Of a DNA stretch of 64,000 nt, positions 61,001 to 64,000 are shown piece after piece; the first letter of the stretch is position 1, and every line of letters starts with the position of its first letter. Both the position numbers and the translations under genes were made by a program. The notes below the pieces were generated by a model. The model did not search any database, had not been told where the DNA came from, and saw only the letters and a program-made list of their open reading frames with translations. Source of the DNA: Pontederia crassipes (lineage: Eukaryota; Streptophyta; Magnoliopsida; Commelinales; Pontederiaceae); NCBI GenBank assembly GCA_030549335.1, contig CM060197.1, positions 21,278,501-21,342,500 on the forward strand, written 5' to 3'.

Positions 61001-62339
61001 AGATCTTACCCGAAGGAACTGGAGCTACATTTCTTTTCAATTTGGGGGGGCTGGGTGTGTGTGTGTGTGCAGAAGGTGATTAGTTTTCCTTATCAAATGG
61101 ATACGATGCAAATTATTCCCTCCAGAGCTCCTAGATGTTTTGCTTGTCCTATTTTTTTTGTGCTTTTGCTAGCTTGTATCATGACCTGGGAGTGCACTGT
61201 TGAGCATGTAATTTTATTTTAAAACTTTGTAATGTAGTTCCTTATGAATAAACTTGGATGAATGCATCCCGACTCCACCCCCACGAAAAAGTAATAATAA
61301 TAAATAAAAGGAAAAAAACAAACATTTCATGACTGTTTGTGACCCCTCCTGCTTTTTTTTACTTCTTCCTCTGCATCTCTTGTCAATGGTCCTGTTTTCT
61401 CCAAAAAAATATGTTTCTGTGCATTTTTTCTTTCTTTCTCACACGCTTGCTGACATGATATGGCAAGCGTGCAGAATATCTCCAAATTCTGGTGCTGTTA
61501 CATAACATTCATACTGCCAGCCAGCGCTTGCGTCGCTGATGGCACTTGAACCATGGTTTGAGAAAACTACATCAAATAGTCCATGGTCCACTTTGTTATT
61601 AGTCATTTCAGACTCAGTTTTATGCTAGCTTGGGACTTGAACATGTTTATCTGATGGCCTTCTTTGTCTTTCTCTCTAAATGAATGCTAATTAATTGGTC
61701 ATGTTTATGTGTAATGAAATTACCATGTAATGATGAAGTGTGAAGGCCCGCATCTTGATTTGAACACAAGTTTCCTTCAACCCCTAGCTGTTGGGATATA
61801 AAAGTGAACAGTACCTTCAAGCATCTATCAATGTCCATAATGCACCCTCTTATCTGTATTGTTCTGCTTTCTACTTCTCAAAAAAAAAAGAAGGCTTTTT
61901 CTACTAGTCCTAGTTTTGAGGGATGTTATCTTCTTTCAGTTGGCTTGCTTCCCAAAATCTGTAGAATTTGTAGAAGCGAACCATCTAAGAACCTTATCAT
62001 TTGTTTCAAGTTTGAGACAGTGTTTTGTGACCATTCTTTCACTTTTTTTTTAAATGTTGGATTGGTTTCCTAAAACATTGTCTTACACCGATTATCCAAT
62101 AAAGAAAACAATCAAGGTGCATATGTGTTCTATGGTTATATATGATAAGGCTTCAGGAATTTATTTTCTTTAATTGTCCATTTGAGCATAACTTCCTGGA
62201 CAAGTACAGGAAATCCAGAAGGAAAGGGAACAAAATCTGGCCAACAAGCTGAAAGATCATCTTAAGCCATACGTTGATGGGAGAAAGGAGGAATTTGTAA
62301 CTTGGGCAAGCTCAGAAGCTTGTCGTCTGTCTCAAGCAG
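48973..62339 (+). CDS. DnaJ10-like J-domain co-chaperone with DnaJ-X region (5' part, five exons)
   Basis: Host gene. Exons 48973-49059, 58883-58942, 59748-59830, 59973-60138 and 62210-62339 join in frame, with GT-AG introns of 9823, 805, 142 and 2071 bases, into about 175 residues. Residues 1-75 form a class C J domain: EYYDILGV at the start, helix II to K29, HPD at 34-36, then the AYQVLSDP helix. The HPD loop stimulates Hsp70 ATPase. The following region, with [20 protein letters not shown] and [12 protein letters not shown], then [20 protein letters not shown], matches the DnaJ-X part of plant DnaJ10-type proteins (Arabidopsis At1g76700 class, about 400 residues). The last exon shown ends in phase 1, so the C-terminal half lies beyond 64000. 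The start Met is the family's MVK start. No break is seen in any exon, so the gene looks functional despite heavy transposon load in its introns. Location in the cell cannot be told from this part. Confidence 0.9.
49419..49988. mobile_element. ~570-bp non-coding insertion (MITE-like) splitting a LINE target duplication
   Basis: The sequence is bounded by GGTCCA on both sides (49413-49418 and 49989-49994); allowing one mismatch the repeat is 8 bp, as for hAT elements. It contains repeated TTACCAATAA words, GTTTGG near its left end and CCAAAC near 49833. It lacks coding capacity. Terminal inverted repeats are weak, so the class is uncertain. Confidence 0.5.
50000..53006 (-). mobile_element. L1-type LINE-1, 3' part (RT and zinc-finger region)
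   Basis: Minus-strand LINE in intron 1. Reading right to left: end of the endonuclease (52785-52990, [14 protein letters not shown]), then RT (about 51400-52460) with [20 protein letters not shown] and [20 protein letters not shown]. The downstream zf-RVT-type region runs to about 50190, and the poly(T) at 50000 is the poly(A) tail of the opposite strand. The YADD catalytic box is lost through a small deletion near 51645, and several frame changes are present. The 5' part continues at 55226-56275 after the nested LINE-2. Inactive. Confidence 0.85.
53007..55210 (-). mobile_element. L1-type LINE-2, 5' truncated, nested in LINE-1
   Basis: Flanked by a 15-bp duplication with one mismatch (52992-53006 CTGCCAGGTAAATAT and 55211-55225). 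RT runs from about 55210 to 54540 and keeps the catalytic YADD box ([14 protein letters not shown] near 54790-54835), [20 protein letters not shown] and [32 protein letters not shown] lies near 54240-54300 and zf-RVT ([16 protein letters not shown]) near 53449-53500. The 3' end is the T run at 53007-53012. It has several breaks. Confidence 0.88.
53899..54080 (-). mobile_element. Au-like SINE copy a, in LINE-2
   Basis: Minus-strand copy of the Au-like family: TAGCCGGTCCCAAGCCCGG body, ACCCCACCTAGTGGGATAAG end and a (TTG)n tail, here read as (CAA)n. Flanked by the perfect 16-bp duplication CCAATGAAGCTTCAAA (53883-53898 and 54081-54096). Confidence 0.9.
55226..56275 (-). mobile_element. LINE-1, 5' part (ORF1 end and AP endonuclease)
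   Basis: Continues LINE-1 upstream of the nested LINE-2. It carries the end of an ORF1-like frame (55888-56133, Thr/Pro-rich) and then an AP-endonuclease-type N terminus ([13 protein letters not shown] near 55765, reading left) with [14 protein letters not shown] near 55310-55355. The element starts at about 56275, next to the right copy of a 33-bp target duplication (56276-56308), so it is only modestly 5' truncated. Confidence 0.8.
56309..57883 (+). other. Intron 1 sequence without recognised elements
   Basis: AT-rich intronic sequence with short (TATG)n-like patches near 56590-56690. No coding homology seen. Confidence 0.5.
57904..58246 (+). mobile_element. Au-like SINE copy b with a 5' extension
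   Basis: Flanked by the perfect 20-bp duplication GTTAGTTGCAGTAGTTCTCA (57884-57903 and 58247-58266). The inserted unit is 343 bp. About 115 bases of unrelated sequence precede a SINE body in which the TATAGCCGGTCCCAAGCCCG segment occurs twice (near 58019 and 58088). Ends in (TTG)n. Confidence 0.8.
58883..58942 (+). CDS. DnaJ10-like exon 2 (residues 30-49), HPD motif
   Basis: Acceptor TATGACAG, then [20 protein letters not shown], donor CAG/GTGTTG. It has the conserved HPD and is phase 0 at both ends. Confidence 0.92.
59249..59444 (+). mobile_element. Au-like SINE copy c
   Basis: A 196-bp copy in intron 2 flanked by the perfect 19-bp duplication TATATTTAGACATAGGTGA (59230-59248 and 59445-59463). 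It has AACTCCGCCTATATTTTATA at its start and GGGATAAGGCTTTGTTG at its end. Confidence 0.92.
59748..59830 (+). CDS. DnaJ10-like exon 3 (residues 50-77)
   Basis: Encodes [20 protein letters not shown] and the end of the J domain. Donor CA/GTAAGT, phase 2. Confidence 0.9.
59973..60138 (+). CDS. DnaJ10-like exon 4 (residues 77-132)
   Basis: Acceptor CTTACCAG. Encodes [20 protein letters not shown] and a Glu-rich end. Donor AAG/GTATCT, phase 0. Confidence 0.9.
60300..61260. other. Coding-like island of unknown origin in intron 4
   Basis: More GC-rich than the surrounding intron, with long open stretches on both strands. On the minus strand 60750-60944 includes [20 protein letters not shown]. On the plus strand 60414-60806 stays open. 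A (TG)n tract lies at 61050-61068 and an AATAAA-type word near 61248. I do not recognise a family. It could be a transposon fragment or a pseudogene copy. Confidence 0.35.
62210..62339 (+). CDS. DnaJ10-like exon 5 (residues 133-175)
   Basis: Acceptor AGTACAG. Encodes [20 protein letters not shown] and on to [10 protein letters not shown]. Donor GCAG/GTGATC, phase 1. Confidence 0.88.
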
Positions 62340-62716
62340 GTGATCGAACCTATATCTCCTCACAGTTATGGAATCTGTTAGCTGCATGTTAATTATGTTT
62401 CTTTTGTCAAAAAGTGTTAGTTATTTGCAAGAATCACTACTTGAAATGAACACAAAATTTTGAGTACCTGCGCCATATTGTTGGGAATTGTTTGTTATAC
62501 CAAGTTTTTCATTTTCTAAGTAGTTGTGTTATTCATGATACATTTGCAAAGCAGAAATAAGTATTTATCTAGTCTGATGAATAAATTATACTAACTTGAG
62601 AATTTTTAGCAGTATTTGTGAGTTGATTGATTATGTACAAGTCATCTGACTGTAAAAAAATTTTATTGTCGTATTAATAGAGCAAGATCTATTGGTGAAT
62701 AATATACCGAAAGGTT

Positions 62717-62809
62717 TGGTTACTAATAAAGCAGAATGGCGTCGTATGATCCATGTAGCCGACCCCACCTAGTGGGATAAGGCTTTGTTGTTGTTGTTGT
62801 TGTTGTTGT
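62717..62809 (+). mobile_element. Au-like SINE copy d, 5' truncated
   Basis: Only the 3' 93 bases: GGTTACTAATAAAGCAGAAT, then CCGACCCCACCTAGTGGGAT and a (TTG)n tail. It lies in intron 5. No target duplication was found. Confidence 0.85.
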
Positions 62810-63130
62810 ATAAACTTGTGATTCGGAGCCTTAAATGCAGCCAATTTCTGAGGCATAACCTGATAGCTTGAAGTTGATACCAATTGCAGATCTATGGAAA
62901 GAAAAATAGCATGTGAATTTATAGAGATGTCAATGTTGTTCAAAAAGAAAAAAATATAGACAATGCACTAAAGTTGATACCATTTGGTTGGTAAAATTGC
63001 AAAGCATCATGTTGTGAGATGGGAGACTGCCAAGGACTAAGAATCAAGTAATGTGTAATGCTTCATTAACTGGGTAGAAGTATTGAAATATTGGAAGATT
63101 TATAATTAGAAAGCAGCAATTGCATATTAG

Positions 63131-63680
63131 CTGTTTTTTTGAGAGGCAAAAGGATGACTACCAACTTTTGGTGTCATCCATATGTATATATTACAGTCAT
63201 GATATTTCTCACCACAAAGATGATTCGGTTACGTTGGAACCATGTGGCCCAGGTGACCGTCAAAAAGGTCATTAGTGATGCCTTCTAGCTCTGGTTGCCC
63301 TGACCGCCAAGGACTCTAAATGACTGCCAAAATGCCTCGGGCGCTAAGAGAGCAACACACATGAGGTGTACCCAACTCCAAACCTACTACGGTGCACTTG
63401 AAAAATAGATGTGTGATGTCCTCATCAACTGTGCTACAAAATGCACAAGATGTGTCGGTGCTAGGTGTCCATCTTGCCTTATAGTTTCTTGTAAGATGCC
63501 TACTGTGCTGCAAAAGCCAAGCAAATATCTTGACTTTAAAAGGCACATGAGATCACTCAACAAGCATGCAATTGATCTTGAATGTGGACAAGGTCAAGCT
63601 GTCCGGTAGGAAGCGGACATACAGGCTGTGGACTGAGAAGGTGTTTGAGAGCTAGGCCCATCCATCCAGCCTCGATGTGT
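63131..63680 (-). mobile_element. LINE-3, 3' fragment with zf-RVT
   Basis: Minus-strand 3' end of an L1-type LINE in intron 5. The T run and GAGAGGCAAAAGGATGAC start resemble LINE-2's 3' end. The zf-RVT part reads PFKVKIFAWLLQHSRHLTRN, then CAFCSTVDEDITHLFFKC near 63378-63435, with its cysteine and histidine ligands. RT is absent, so it is strongly 5' truncated. The right border is uncertain. Confidence 0.8.
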
Positions 63681-63786
63681 CTGGCCGAAACTGATGTAGA
63701 TCCTGTTGAGAAGAAAAGAGAGAATTTTGCTGTTGTACAGAATTCTAGTAGTCATCAACTTAGTTTGATTCGGATTTGAAGAATCT

Positions 63787-64000
63787 ATTAGGAGTCCTAA
63801 TGTTGATAGGATTGTTATTTCCTTTTTAGTTTATTTTTCTTAGGAGTCCTAATGCTAATAGGATTATTATTTCCTTTTTAGTTTATTTTTCTTAGGAGTC
63901 CTAATGCTATTAGGATTGTTATTTCCTTTTTAGTTTATTTTTCTTAAGAGTCCTAATGCTATTAGGATTGTTATTTTCTATTAGTTTATTTCTGTTAGGT
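63787..64000 (+). repeat. 52-bp tandem repeat, about four units, running off the window
   Basis: Units start at about 63789, 63841, 63893 and 63945. Each reads TAGGAGTCCTAATGCTATTA, then a GGATTGTTATTTCCTTTTTA type sequence. The first part can fold (AGTCCTAATGCTATTAGGAT). It may be part of an LTR or a minisatellite. The array continues past the edge or ends near it. Confidence 0.85.

Noticed and set aside
1-64000. CRISPR arrays, rRNA genes, organelle DNA or bacterial operons
   Set aside because: No spaced direct repeats of that type, no rRNA-like sequence and no compact gene clusters. All content fits a plant nuclear genome. No tRNA gene with a full cloverleaf was found.

Overview
The window is nuclear DNA of a flowering plant: AT-rich, with GT-AG introns and packed with plant transposable elements (CACTA, Tekay, Sirevirus and Athila lineages, L1-type LINEs, Au-like SINEs). 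I cannot name the species. Only one host gene is visible, the 5' part of a J-domain co-chaperone gene of the plant DnaJ10 type (48.2 kb to beyond the right edge). Everything to its left is mobile-element debris.

Layout. 1-6648: a decayed CACTA element (TNP2 transposase with DUF4218/DUF4216 regions, a second Ptta/En/Spm-type gene, a 120-142 bp subterminal repeat array, intact 3' terminus). 6649-9563: pieces of Tekay-like Ty3/gypsy LTR carrying a 21-bp periodic array. 9564-12548: the 3' half of a second CACTA element with different subterminal repeats but the same 3' terminus. 12549-13888: AT-rich DNA with nothing recognisable. 13889-18214: a broken minus-strand Tekay element with chromodomain. 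18215-37126: a Sirevirus-like Ty1/copia fossil. It is split by a gag-only copia relative (20910-35137, target duplication GACTA), itself split by an Athila element (24009-33822, target duplication GAAAT). 37127-42870: a second Athila fossil on the minus strand. 42880-47482: another Tekay-like LTR, split by a 2.85-kb solo LTR (44571-47420, target duplication CTTTA).

48.2-64.0 kb: the DnaJ10-like gene. It has a GC-rich 5' leader with two TGGGCC boxes, then exons at 48973-49059, 58883-58942, 59748-59830, 59973-60138 and 62210-62339, all joining in frame to about 175 residues (J domain with HPD, then the start of the DnaJ-X region). The remaining exons lie outside the window. Intron 1 is 9.8 kb because it holds a nest: an antisense LINE, a second LINE inside it, and an Au-like SINE inside the second LINE. 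Three more SINE copies and another LINE fragment sit in the introns of the same gene.

No new protein system is visible. The most interesting signals are structural: the nested insertions dated by their own target duplications, the 21-bp helically phased arrays and the CGGTCGACCG arrays in LTRs, a 105-nt near-perfect hairpin in the solo LTR, a conserved stem-loop at LINE 3' ends, and the SINE crowding in one gene. All positions and translations were read by eye. No database search was possible.
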